Assembly (NCBI RefSeq): GCF_002803085.1
Contig: NZ_NNBJ01000007.1
Location: forward strand, 124,001 to 188,000
Reading direction: 5' to 3'
Source: Streptomyces sp. CB01201
Lineage (GTDB): Bacteria > Actinomycetota > Actinomycetes > Streptomycetales > Streptomycetaceae
DNA length: 64,000 bases
The position numbers and the translations under genes are program-made. The notes under the pieces were generated by a model. It did no database searches, was not told the origin of the DNA, and saw nothing but the letters and a program-made list of their open reading frames with translations. Below are positions 45,842 through 55,019 of the stretch, in pieces. Position 1 is the first letter of the stretch; the number at the start of each line of letters is the position of its first letter.

Positions 45842-47242
45842 TTAGGGGGTGCTGGTGGCCTCTGTCTTCGGAAGAATGCGCAGAGCCATGACGGTGCCGT
45901 CGTCGCCGAAGGAAATGGGACCCCACTCAGGGGCTGTTGTGCCGCTCGGAAAGGTGTTGCGCAGGTCGTACGCTCGACGCCTGTACGCTTCGACCTCGCC
46001 CGTGACGAGGAGCTGGTACAGCTCCTCGGCCATGCCGGAGAACGCTTCGACCCGAACCCGGTTGACACGGAACACCTGATCGGTCCCAACGAACCACGTC
46101 GAGCCGATCTTGTGCCGAGCGTCTCTGACGCTAGATGAGCCGGCAAACGTCTGCTGCTTGTAGTGCTTGTGGCCCTGATTGGCGGTCAGGTATCGGGAGA
46201 TCTCGGTGCCCGCGCCGGCGAACGCCAGCTGTCCTGCGGCTCCGGTGCGCGCGAGCAATTGGCCGTACCAGCTGAGGTCCTCACGCGGAATGAGGAAGCC
46301 GTCCTGGAGCCGTTCTCTGCCGCCGCCGACGGCCGGTATCTTCACCGCGCCGGCATACTGAGGGTTCCTCTCCGATAGCACGGCATCCGCGCTCCCGCGC
46401 CCCTCAGTCGGCCTTGCGGGTAACAACCCCTTACCCGGGGCTTGCAGGGCGTTGACGGTGATGCCTTCCTTCGCGAGCAGCTCGGTGGACATCAAGAGGC
46501 ACGGCGTGGTGTTCCACTCCGCGAGGTGGAAGTGTTCGGCGCGTTCACTTGCTCTGGCCAGCTGCTTGAATGCTGAGCGATCAGCTTTACCGGTGCGCTT
46601 GGTGGCGATCTGGTGGTTGCCGTTGACCGTGACTACGAAGACGCGGGATGGTTCACCAGGCCGCCACGCTTCGATGAAGAAGTCAGGTCGTGGCCGAGCG
46701 CCCAAGGTCGGGCGTGGGCCGGAGCGCGCGAATCCTGCCAGCAGTACGGCCTCCGCGTCCAAGATGGAGACCAGGTGATCTGGGAAGCGGTTCCGAACCG
46801 TGCGCTCCGCGGCAGCGAGTCCGAAGGCGCGTCCCAACTCCCTTGCTTGCATGGCTCTATAGGAAAGCTCTGGGCTCTGCCCTTCGTCGGTGAGTGCCAG
46901 ATGGCCGCTAGCGCCAGCGGCCAGAGCCTGGCAGTACTTCAGCCCTTGCCAGTGTTCGGCCAGCCCTCTGCCGCGGCCCTGACGGGCCAGTGTGGTGGCC
47001 CGCGCAAAGGTTCCGAGTAACTGCCAGGGCGTGGCTATGACATCTTTCCGGTCGGCACCCAGGAGTGGCCCGAGATCGGGTTTGCGGGGCCAGTTCTCGG
47101 GCCCGTTCTGTTTCCGTGCGCGCTGTCGATCAATGGCGGAGGCCGCTTTGTCCGTGTCGGTTGCCAGGGTGGCGGTGGAGTTGATGTGAACTGGGAGCTG
47201 TTCGTTGAGCTGGGCGAGGATCTCTTCCATGGCTGCTGACAT
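45842..47242 (-). CDS. Hypothetical protein, defence-island context (466 aa)
   Basis: I do not recognise this family. The 466-residue protein has a helical N-terminal half and a middle strand pattern PRPDFFIEAW then RVFVVTVNGNHQ (about 186-212) that recalls a PD-(D/E)xK nuclease core but lacks an obvious ExK. A Tyr/Trp-rich C-terminal domain follows (TWFVGTDQVFRVNRVRVEAF). The start is ATG 47242; ATG 47230 is an alternative. It lies 152 bases after the HEPN gene, with a hairpin between them, so it may have its own promoter. Confidence 0.7.
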   Translation of the reverse strand: MSAAMEEILAQLNEQLPVHINSTATLATDTDKAASAIDRQRARKQNGPENWPRKPDLGPLLGADRKDVIATPWQLLGTFARATTLARQGRGRGLAEHWQGLKYCQALAAGASGHLALTDEGQSPELSYRAMQARELGRAFGLAAAERTVRNRFPDHLVSILDAEAVLLAGFARSGPRPTLGARPRPDFFIEAWRPGEPSRVFVVTVNGNHQIATKRTGKADRSAFKQLARASERAEHFHLAEWNTTPCLLMSTELLAKEGITVNALQAPGKGLLPARPTEGRGSADAVLSERNPQYAGAVKIPAVGGGRERLQDGFLIPREDLSWYGQLLARTGAAGQLAFAGAGTEISRYLTANQGHKHYKQQTFAGSSSVRDARHKIGSTWFVGTDQVFRVNRVRVEAFSGMAEELYQLLVTGEVEAYRRRAYDLRNTFPSGTTAPEWGPISFGDDGTVMALRILPKTEATSTP

Positions 47243-47331
47243 GGCTCTCCACGGTATGAGTGAGAGTGTGGGCGCACGCTAGTGCGCAGGGCGCTCGCGC
47301 TGGTCGATGAGTTGTGCGGTCCGGACACCCG

Positions 47332-47370
47332 CCCCGTGCTGAGACTCGTCTGACGAGCCCGTGCACGGGG
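47332..47370 (-). terminator. Nested hairpin after the HEPN gene
   Basis: An outer 8-bp inverted repeat CCCCGTGC / GCACGGGG encloses an inner CTCGT-CTG-ACGAG hairpin. It lies 25 bases beyond the HEPN stop and upstream of the 466-aa gene. Confidence 0.5.
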
Positions 47371-47394
47371 CAGGGAGTGTGTGACTTTCGGTGG

Positions 47395-48234
47395 TCAGGC
47401 TGTCTCAGACTGGGAGTCGGCGAGGTCGTTCAGCACGGCGTTGACCACGGGCCAGCACATGTCCAGAGTGTCGCGATCCGGGGTGTGGGCCTCGCGGATC
47501 TCGGCACGCGGGTGGACGAAGTTGCGGTACTTGCGCAGTTCGTGGCAGAAGCGCTGGACATCGGCGCCGATCCATCCCGCGTCATGGCACGTCTTGATCA
47601 GGGTGTCCAGAGTCACGTTGTCCGGCGATGTCCTGCCGAGGAGCGACGCATCGCGTTCCTGGACCACATGGACCAGTACGCCTTCGAGCAGGCTGCCGAG
47701 CATGATCATGGCGGCGACGTGGGCGCCGTTCGCGTAGCAGGTACGCGCTTCGTCCAAGCGATGCTGGAGAAGGGTGGCCATCTGCTGGTCGCTGATGAGG
47801 TCGGTCATGGCGGCCCTCAGCTCGACCGGGCCCTGGCTGCCCGGGTGGGCGAGAGAGGGGTCGCAGGCGACGAGGCGCGGGCGGCCGCCAGGGTTCTCCA
47901 GACGCACGCCCTCGTGGACGAGGAAGGCGTTGACCGCGGAGACGACGGCGGGGAGCTGTTCTGGTTCGTCGAAGTACTCCCGCGGGTCGGCGAGTCGGAG
48001 CAGTACCTTCTCCAGTTCGGTCGGGTCCTCTCGGCGTTCCGTGAGACGGGCGAGGGTCCACTCCCTGCGGTACTCGCCGTCGTACTCCGGTACCCGCTGC
48101 CAGCCAGCGTGTTCCAGGAATCGGGCGATCTCATAGCCCTTGCGGTAGTAGAGGTGATCGTCGCCACTGATGACGCGGGACAGCTCCTCCAGGGTGTTGA
48201 CGTCCAGGACGCCGAGTGGGGATTGCAGGGTCAT
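47395..48234 (-). CDS. AbiJ-like N-terminal / HEPN-type putative RNase
   Basis: A 279-residue protein. The N-terminal half (about 25-130: YYRKGYEIARFLEHAGW, ELEKVLLRLADPREYF) resembles the AbiJ N-terminal family. The C-terminal half is helical and ends with RKYRNFVH (Arg234-Arg237-His241), fitting the HEPN RNase signature RX4-6H, followed by PRAE. HEPN proteins in defence systems cut RNA when phage is sensed. Its ATG overlaps the helicase stop (ATGA), so it is translated together with the helicase-nuclease. Family assignment is by eye. Confidence 0.7.
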   Translation of the reverse strand: MTLQSPLGVLDVNTLEELSRVISGDDHLYYRKGYEIARFLEHAGWQRVPEYDGEYRREWTLARLTERREDPTELEKVLLRLADPREYFDEPEQLPAVVSAVNAFLVHEGVRLENPGGRPRLVACDPSLAHPGSQGPVELRAAMTDLISDQQMATLLQHRLDEARTCYANGAHVAAMIMLGSLLEGVLVHVVQERDASLLGRTSPDNVTLDTLIKTCHDAGWIGADVQRFCHELRKYRNFVHPRAEIREAHTPDRDTLDMCWPVVNAVLNDLADSQSETA

Positions 48235-51200
48235 GCCGGGCCTTCCGTGCTGTTGATTTCGGGCTCGTCGTCTTCGGCCATGCCGAGGACAGCGACGGGG
48301 TCGGTCGCGTCTGGACCATCGGGAGACTCCGCCGGGTCCTCGGCCAGCTCTTCATTGGATGAGAGGTCGAGCGGGGTCCACTGCACGCCGGTGATTGCGG
48401 AGGCCGAGGCGGACTGGCCGGCAGTGCCGCCGAACACGGCGGGGTGGATGCCCGCCCGGTTCAGCTCTTCCCACAGGCCGGTCAGTGCTTCGTCAGGATC
48501 GAATCGGAACTCGCTCTCACGGATGCGCCAGAACGTCCAGCCCACCCTTTGGAGTTCACGATCGCGCTGTTGGTCATGCCGGATCTGTTCGGGCGTCGAG
48601 TGGTACCGCTCGCCGTCGCACTCCACGGCCAGTCGCCCCCGGGCCCCTACGACGACGAGGTCAATGCGTTTGCTTCCTGCCGGGTACTGCGGGATGACGT
48701 GGTACCCGCGAGCTTTCAGGCGCAGGTAGACGTGCTGTTCGAAGAGGGATTCGAACGGCTTCTGCGGAACATCGCTCGACACCTCTCCGATGTCGTCGGT
48801 GGCGGCAAGCCCGGCGGGCGGGTTCTCCATGTAGGCAAGGAGGTTGAGGCGAAGGTCTCCCGGCTTCAGGCGGTCTGGCGGCACTGAGTAGAAGAGCCGC
48901 ATCTGGTCCTGGGCGCGGGACGCAGCGACGTTGTACGCCTGTCGTTCACTGCGTGCACCGCCCGCGATGCGTGGCGGGTCTGTGGCGACCATCGACAGCA
49001 GGATGACGTGCCGCTCGTCTCCCTGGAACGAGGCGGGGTTGCCCACCCGGATCTGGTGGTGTTCGCGTACAGGCGCCGGAATCCGCTCGTTGATCAGCTG
49101 TTCCAGAAGCTTGACCTGACCGATCGGCCCTTGAAGGGTGATGACGCCCATGGTCTTGTCCCGGTAGGCGGGGTCCTCCACCAGCTGTGCCAGGCACTCA
49201 AGGATGGCCTCGGCTTCCTTCGGGTTGCGGAGCCGGCTGTCGCGTCCTTGGGTCACGGCTCCCTCGACGAAGTGCGTCACGAGGGGGTCGAGGCGCTCGC
49301 CGCCGTACTGGCGCAGCGGTTGCAATTTGTTGTTGTAGAACGTCTGAGAGGACCAACCGATGATCTCGGGCATGCACCGGAAATGCTCCTCCAGCCGGAT
49401 CACCTTCGGGAAGAACGTGGACAGAAGCTGGTAGAGGTTGGTGGCGGGACCGTAGAGGGTGCGCAGGCTCGGAGGCATGTCCGGCAAATGGGAGACGAGC
49501 CGGTCGTGGATCGCCTGGTGACGTCCCATGCCGCTGAGTGAAGGCGCACATTGCTTGTCGTCCCCCACGACGATCACGCGAGGGGCGAGCCACATCAGGA
49601 ACAGCGCGTCCATGCCCGCCTGACTCGCTTCGTCGACGATGACCACGTCGAACGCGTCTCGCTTCGGCAAGACCATCTCGGCCACCTGCGAGATGGGCAT
49701 GACCCACGCGGGTACCGCTCCCTGCGCCGTCTTCATGGCGTCGTGTGCCGCGGCACGATAGCGACCTGCGCTTCGGCCCTTGCCTTTGCCATAGGAGGCC
49801 ATGTGGGTGCGGTACGCCTGGAGTGCGGACCGCTGCTCCTGTGTCATTCGCTCCAAACAGTGCAGCCGACCCCAGATGGCGGCCAGTTCACCGGTGAGGG
49901 ACTCCAGGTTCCTTTCGCACTGGTTCAGTTCGCCTTCGATCTGATGCTCACGGCCCGTGGCGCGCTGGCTGCGTACGAATGCGGAGGCCGCTGCCCAGGC
50001 CCACGCTTCGGCCAATGCGTCCAGCCGGGTCTCCCAGGCCGGATCATCGGGCTCCTGCATCAGCTGGTCGGCGAGCAGAGGGTGCGCCCTGCGGATGCCC
50101 TCCAGGAGTACGGCGCACCGACGCCGACGGTGCTCCCGCCGATGTGCCTCCCGCAATGCCTCGAGCTCCTTGGCGTAGCGGTCGACGTCCTGATCTCGGA
50201 CGGCCTGGGCGGCGGCCAGTGCTTCGGAGGTGGGGTGAGAACCTTCCAATGGCGTGCGGAGGTACTCCTCCCAAGTGCCCAGCTGAGCCAGGGCTTCATC
50301 GGCTGCCCGCCGACCAGAGAGGGCGGCCAAAGCCGTGATGAAGTCCTGCCAGGCCGGGCGCGAAGTCAAGTCGATGTGCAGCCCGTGGCGCACGAGAAGT
50401 TCGTCGATGTGCTCGCGGGCGTCGCCGAATGCGTCGACGTGCTCCAGGTGTGCGTATGCCTCGGTCAGGGAAGCCAGACGCAGTTCCACTGGGCCTGCAG
50501 ACATGGGGACCCCGGCTTGAGCCCACCGCTCTGAGAGCGTGGCAACGGAGGAGAGGGCGCGTAGGTGGGCGAGGACGGACTCGAGATCCTCCGGCGTTTC
50601 AGGCGAGTGACCGTTTACGGTGCACGTGTCGAGGAGTTCCTGGGCGGCCTTCTGCGCCTTCGAAGCACGGAAGCTGCCTCGCGCCCGCAGTTTGCCGGCC
50701 GAGACGAGATGGTCGCGCAGCGCAGAGCCGAGCGTGAGCATTGCGTCGGCCCGTTCGGCGGAGAGCTGTTCCGGTACCATGACGCGCTTGATCCCCAGCT
50801 CGTCCAACTGCTGTGACACCAAAGCGAGTTGATCGGCAAGTCCGGACACGCGACGCCATAGGGCGTGATTGGTGCGGGAGAGCCGCTCCGAGAGCGCCTT
50901 GGTGGTCCACCTGTCGGTATCCCATTGCCTGGCCGAGGGGGGCAGGCCAAGGCGGTGCAGAGCCGTACGGCAGTCACCCGCGAACGCGGTCAGTTCATCG
51001 GTGACGGAGGAGTCGAGCTGGGCGAGGTGGTCGCGGATGTCCGCTGATTCGGGGGAGAGGCCGTCCCCGGTGACGCGGCTGGCCGCGAGTGTCTGGGCTA
51101 GAACCTCGGGGGCGGGGAGGGAGTCGGGGTGCGGAAGCGTTCCGCCGGTCCGTGGCTCAGCTGCTCCGTCGCGCAGCAGGATCAGTAGTTCCGCTGCCTG

Positions 51201-52880
51201 CGCGGGTGACAGCGGGGAAGCAGAAGGAGTCGGCCCCTCATCCGGAACCAGGCCGATCCAGGAGTGACGTGGGGCGTTGTCGGCGACACGCCGCACGATC
51301 GTGGCGAGGGTGCCGGCGTATCCCGGGGCGATTTCCGGGTGCCGATAGACCTCGGCCTCCCGAAGCGCGATCACCTGTTCGGTCAGGACGCCGATCCTTC
51401 CCCGCACCTCTTCGCGGCGGTCGGAGAGCCGACGGATTTCCTCCCGGAGCTGATCGGAATCGCTGGCAGCGACCTGGTCGGTCAGGGCGTTGATCGTGCG
51501 TTCGAGTTCGTCCGCCCCGTCCTGCCGTGCGGAGCTGAGGAGGAGTACGCACAAGTCCCTCACCGCAGGTGGAAGTTTGTCTCGCAGGACCGTCAGGGCC
51601 TGATCGCGGGCGCTGGTCACGAGCACCCTCTGTCCCTGGGCGAGCAAGGCCGAGACCAGGTTGGCGATCGTGTGTGTCTTGCCGGTACCGGGCGGTCCCT
51701 GCACCACCACGCCCGTGTCGTGCTCCAGCCGACGCAGCACGCTTCGTTGCCGTTCGTTGGTCTTTCCCGGGAAGAGCGGGTCGTCCCCGAACAGCGGTGG
51801 GATCTTGCGGCCGTCCCAGTTCGCCCGCTCCTCCGGACTCAGGGGCAGCACCAACTGAGCAATCCCCAGGGGTGCGTGCGCCTCGGAGGCCACGCTGTCA
51901 GCAATCCGGTCGTAGAAACCCAACAGGGCATTACGGTCCCGGGGGCGCACCATCAGTGCCGGAGCGTAGGTGAGCCGTGCGCCTGCTCCCGGTTCGCGTG
52001 GCGGCTGCCACTCGGCGCTGAACGCCACTGGGCGCTGCAGCACCCGCTCCTGCCATTGGGCCAGTTGCTCCAGGGCCTCGGTTCCGAGCAAGTGCAGTGA
52101 TCGGGCGGCGATCTCCTCCGCAAGCGCGGCCGAGCGCTCGGCCGCCCAGCCGTCATCGGTGTCGAGGAACGCCTGGTCCTCAAGCCGCACTGCCCCTTCG
52201 GCCATGAGGCGGACCGTGAGCCGAGCGGTCTTACGGTCCACCGAGGTCTCGACACGGTGGGTGAGCAGATGGCGATGGACGGCGTCGCCTCGGGGATCAC
52301 TCCAGGTCAAGAGGCCAGTAGCCAGGATGAGTTCGAGCTGGTCATCCTGCTGGGTCAGCTTCTGATGCCAGTGGTAGACCTGCTCGTACAGCTCTCGTAG
52401 GGCTCGCTCCGCACGCTCCCGCTCCGCCCACCGACGCCAACGATCTAGCCACGGGCCGTACGCTCGTAGTACTTCAGCGGCATCCTCTCGGCGGACGGTG
52501 TGATCCTCCGCCTCCTCCAACCACTGGCGGCCGTCTGCGGCTCGCACCAGCTCCCGCCCCGGTCCCTCGATCGCGAGCGGCGGGTCACCGCCATCCGCGT
52601 CTTGGCACCGTTCCGCGGATACCCATCCGTCCAGAGCATCCGGCAGAGGGGGCGGGGCGGTTTGCGGCACGTGGTCGAGCGTGAGCAGCAGACCATCGAT
52701 TCGGTCCGATGGGCGCCGTACGGAGGCGGGAAGGTTGGCCAACCACAGGCGCTCTCGCGAGCGTTGGTCGTCGCGAAGACGGTTGTGGCTGCTCTGCACG
52801 ACCTCTTTGAGGAAGCCGATCAGTCCGGTGGTCTGACCGATGACATCAGGGTCTTTCGCGGTACGTCGCTGTACGTTCAC
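48231..52880 (-). CDS. Large SF1 helicase with C-terminal MTES_1575/Vsr-like nuclease
   Basis: This 1549-residue protein starts at GTG 52880 after GAGGGGAGC; a longer frame upstream lacks coding character. An uncharacterised N-terminal region (1-380) precedes SF1 helicase motifs: GPPGTGKTHT (about 394), a long helical coiled insert (about 450-1060), IVDEASQAGM (about 1080), GDDKQCAPS, LEEHFRCMPEI, ASFQGDERHVILL and NVAASRAQDQ. The C-terminal nuclease (about 1360-1450) shows KRIDLVVVG, ECDGERYHS and RVGWTFWRIRESEF, a Vsr/MTES_1575-type restriction fold. It leads the operon with the HEPN gene. The layout resembles Mokosh-like helicase-nuclease systems, with a different nuclease. Confidence 0.85.
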   Translation of the reverse strand: MNVQRRTAKDPDVIGQTTGLIGFLKEVVQSSHNRLRDDQRSRERLWLANLPASVRRPSDRIDGLLLTLDHVPQTAPPPLPDALDGWVSAERCQDADGGDPPLAIEGPGRELVRAADGRQWLEEAEDHTVRREDAAEVLRAYGPWLDRWRRWAERERAERALRELYEQVYHWHQKLTQQDDQLELILATGLLTWSDPRGDAVHRHLLTHRVETSVDRKTARLTVRLMAEGAVRLEDQAFLDTDDGWAAERSAALAEEIAARSLHLLGTEALEQLAQWQERVLQRPVAFSAEWQPPREPGAGARLTYAPALMVRPRDRNALLGFYDRIADSVASEAHAPLGIAQLVLPLSPEERANWDGRKIPPLFGDDPLFPGKTNERQRSVLRRLEHDTGVVVQGPPGTGKTHTIANLVSALLAQGQRVLVTSARDQALTVLRDKLPPAVRDLCVLLLSSARQDGADELERTINALTDQVAASDSDQLREEIRRLSDRREEVRGRIGVLTEQVIALREAEVYRHPEIAPGYAGTLATIVRRVADNAPRHSWIGLVPDEGPTPSASPLSPAQAAELLILLRDGAAEPRTGGTLPHPDSLPAPEVLAQTLAASRVTGDGLSPESADIRDHLAQLDSSVTDELTAFAGDCRTALHRLGLPPSARQWDTDRWTTKALSERLSRTNHALWRRVSGLADQLALVSQQLDELGIKRVMVPEQLSAERADAMLTLGSALRDHLVSAGKLRARGSFRASKAQKAAQELLDTCTVNGHSPETPEDLESVLAHLRALSSVATLSERWAQAGVPMSAGPVELRLASLTEAYAHLEHVDAFGDAREHIDELLVRHGLHIDLTSRPAWQDFITALAALSGRRAADEALAQLGTWEEYLRTPLEGSHPTSEALAAAQAVRDQDVDRYAKELEALREAHRREHRRRRCAVLLEGIRRAHPLLADQLMQEPDDPAWETRLDALAEAWAWAAASAFVRSQRATGREHQIEGELNQCERNLESLTGELAAIWGRLHCLERMTQEQRSALQAYRTHMASYGKGKGRSAGRYRAAAHDAMKTAQGAVPAWVMPISQVAEMVLPKRDAFDVVIVDEASQAGMDALFLMWLAPRVIVVGDDKQCAPSLSGMGRHQAIHDRLVSHLPDMPPSLRTLYGPATNLYQLLSTFFPKVIRLEEHFRCMPEIIGWSSQTFYNNKLQPLRQYGGERLDPLVTHFVEGAVTQGRDSRLRNPKEAEAILECLAQLVEDPAYRDKTMGVITLQGPIGQVKLLEQLINERIPAPVREHHQIRVGNPASFQGDERHVILLSMVATDPPRIAGGARSERQAYNVAASRAQDQMRLFYSVPPDRLKPGDLRLNLLAYMENPPAGLAATDDIGEVSSDVPQKPFESLFEQHVYLRLKARGYHVIPQYPAGSKRIDLVVVGARGRLAVECDGERYHSTPEQIRHDQQRDRELQRVGWTFWRIRESEFRFDPDEALTGLWEELNRAGIHPAVFGGTAGQSASASAITGVQWTPLDLSSNEELAEDPAESPDGPDATDPVAVLGMAEDDEPEINSTEGPA

Positions 52881-53227
52881 CTTGCTCCCCTCGGCTGGCG
52901 GCGAACGTTTCAGGATGGGGTCGCCAGGCAGGCAGAGCAACGGGTCTCCGGACAATGGCGCGATATGCGCTGCGCATAGGCCGGAACAATGTTCCGCCAC
53001 GAAGATTGCGTCGGAGAGCCGTGTGAACACTGGGTCGGAAGGGACCAGAGCACCAGTCGTGATGGTGCCGTTGGTGAGGGGGCCGAGAGAGAGATCGGCA
53101 CCTGCCTGGATGGCGTTACGCAGGCCAGAGTGCCTGTACAGCGGGCAATGGCCGTTTCGCGACGTGGTATCCGCGAACGTTGGGATTCCGGCCCATGAAG
53201 AGGTTCCTCCCTGCCAGGCTCGGATGT
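52881..53227. other. Divergent promoter region of the helicase operon
   Basis: The 347 bases between the helicase start and the intact paralogue start must hold promoters in both directions. GAGGGGAGC just upstream of 52880 is the helicase ribosome site. I see no strong palindrome. Confidence 0.4.
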
Positions 53228-54364
53228 GTGACGTACGTAGTGACGGTAGACACCAGCATCCCGACGGGCGCACCGGAGATGGACCCGCTCCAGCGCGCCG
53301 GTTCCGTGGCACTCCTTGAGGACGGGTTCGACTCGGTCGAGAGCATCGACGGTCCGGACGGCATGGAGGTCGACGTCCTCGACACGATCGTGGCCGTGCA
53401 TCCGGGCGGGGCGATACTCAAGGTGTTCGTGGACGCATCGGCCCTGGAATTCGCGGAGGACGCGGTACGTGCGGTCGTGAGCGAGCTGCTGGAGCGTTCC
53501 GAGCTGCTGGCCGACTGGACGGTCGACCGGTGCGCGGTGGAGCTCCACCCCGAGGACGCCCGGGAGAGCCTGGCCGCCGCCGACGGCCCGGAGGTCCCGC
53601 CCGCCGATCCGGCAGCCCGGAAGGCCCGGCATGCCGAGAGTCCAGCGGCCGGCGGGGACGAGTACGACGCGGAGGCGAAGGCCGCGGAGGTACGAGCCAG
53701 GATGCTTGTCTTGGCGGACGAGCTGCGCTACTTCCCGCCGCCGATGTTCGGAGTGCTCGACGAAGAGGAAGCCGAGAGCGAAGACGCCGACTATGACTTC
53801 ACGGTCTCGCCGGAGGACGCCAAACTCGCGGCCGGGGCCCTGGTCTACAGCACGGACATCTTGGTGGACGAGCTGTTCGAGGACGCACAGGCATTGGCGG
53901 AAGACGAGGCCACGGTCGCGGAGTGCGAGCGGCCCCTGTGGCACCTGGAGGACCTGCCCGAGCGGTACGCCCTCCAGTACGACGTCCTCTTCGCCCGGCG
54001 CTTCCTGGTGACCGTCATCGCCATGACCACCCGGTTCACCAACGGGAGCTTCCACCAACTGGGTTGTGTGGCCGAGGAGCTCGCACTGAAGATGCTGCTC
54101 GACGCGGCGAGCGCCAGCCTCGACCTCTTCGGTCTCCTCGATGACGGCGTCAAAGCAGCCCTCGACGCGTTCGCTGAGAGCGTCTACGAGGATGCGGACT
54201 ACATGTGGCTCTACGACGAATCGATGGACGGGATCGACGAGAGCCCCGTCGGCGAAGCCCTCGGCATCGAGCCCATGTCGATCAGTTCGTGGTTCACGCC
54301 GTTCAACGAGAGCCGTTACGTGCACCCGTACGCAGTGGACGAACCGAAGGAGACGGTGTCGTGA
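53228..54364 (+). CDS. Acidic protein of unknown function, intact paralogue
   Basis: A 378-residue, strongly acidic protein with no family I can name. The N-terminal domain (1-97: VTYVVTVDTSIPTGAPEMDP through ERSELLADW) looks alpha/beta. A charged linker (about 120-150) follows, then a helical C-terminal domain with conserved ECERPLWHLEDLPERYALQY and FTNGSFHQLGCVAEELAL. GTG 53228 is preferred because similarity to the pseudogene copy begins there; ATG 53195 would add 11 residues. It is divergent from the helicase operon, and its last 62 bases overlap vsr on the other strand. Confidence 0.75.
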   Translation: MTYVVTVDTSIPTGAPEMDPLQRAGSVALLEDGFDSVESIDGPDGMEVDVLDTIVAVHPGGAILKVFVDASALEFAEDAVRAVVSELLERSELLADWTVDRCAVELHPEDARESLAAADGPEVPPADPAARKARHAESPAAGGDEYDAEAKAAEVRARMLVLADELRYFPPPMFGVLDEEEAESEDADYDFTVSPEDAKLAAGALVYSTDILVDELFEDAQALAEDEATVAECERPLWHLEDLPERYALQYDVLFARRFLVTVIAMTTRFTNGSFHQLGCVAEELALKMLLDAASASLDLFGLLDDGVKAALDAFAESVYEDADYMWLYDESMDGIDESPVGEALGIEPMSISSWFTPFNESRYVHPYAVDEPKETVS

Positions 54365-54974
54365 GGCCAGCGCTGCACGGCGAGCGTCCGTAGGCGAGTC
54401 CAGGGGCCGGAGGGCTCTTTCCTGCTGCCGACTCTTCCTTGATGCGCAGCGCGCGGGGGTGGCCTTGGTGAGCGAGTGCTTCCACCACCCTGTCAACGGC
54501 GGCGTCGACCGCCTCGTGCTCCCACACGCGCAGAGGTTGCCAGCCCAGGCGGACGAGGTGCACATCGGTCTCCTCGTCCCGCCGGGCGTTGCCCTGCAGC
54601 TTCTGTCGCCACCACTCCGCGTTGTGCTTCGGCGCGTGCAGGTGGCGAGGACACGCATGCCAGAAGCACCCCTGCACGAACACCGCCGTCCGCCACCGCA
54701 CGAAAGTGACGTCCGCACGGCGGCGCCGCATCTCCGGAACGGGCAGGTTCACGCGATAGCGGAAGCCAAGCGCATGCAGAGCGCGTCGAAGAGCCAGTTC
54801 CGGCGCGGTGTCGCGACCGCGTTGCGCCCGCATGACCTTGCGGGCGCTGGCGTCACGAGGCACGGGACTGCCTGCACGGCCCACTTGTTCTTCCACGCGT
54901 TGGACAACCTGCATGTCGCGGTACCGGTCACCGTGCCGTCCGAACCAGTGAGTCGGGTCCGGGAATCCGGGCAC
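54303..54974 (-). CDS. vsr: Very short patch repair (Vsr) endonuclease
   Basis: This 223-residue protein has a clear Vsr core: VMRAQRGRDTAPELALRRAL, RRADVTFVRWRTAVFVQGCFW (with the metal-binding Asp), the CFWHACP segment with catalytic-region His, and LGWQPLRVWEHE. Vsr nicks 5' of T in T-G mismatches caused by cytosine-5 methylation. No DNA methyltransferase is visible nearby. The last 40 residues, after ALRIKEESAAGK, run antisense into the neighbouring gene and look like read-through. The GTG at 54974 is tentative; the core starts about residue 48. Confidence 0.85.
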   Translation of the reverse strand: MPGFPDPTHWFGRHGDRYRDMQVVQRVEEQVGRAGSPVPRDASARKVMRAQRGRDTAPELALRRALHALGFRYRVNLPVPEMRRRRADVTFVRWRTAVFVQGCFWHACPRHLHAPKHNAEWWRQKLQGNARRDEETDVHLVRLGWQPLRVWEHEAVDAAVDRVVEALAHQGHPRALRIKEESAAGKSPPAPGLAYGRSPCSAGLTTPSPSVRPLRTGARNGSR

Positions 54975-55019
54975 TCCCGAGGCAGCGATGCCGGTCGCCT
55001 CTCGCAGACAGTCGAATGG

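Noticed and set aside
52881..53312. N-terminal 144-residue extension of the helicase
   Set aside because: It would overlap the divergent gene's start, its composition is not protein-like, and GTG 52880 has a good ribosome site.
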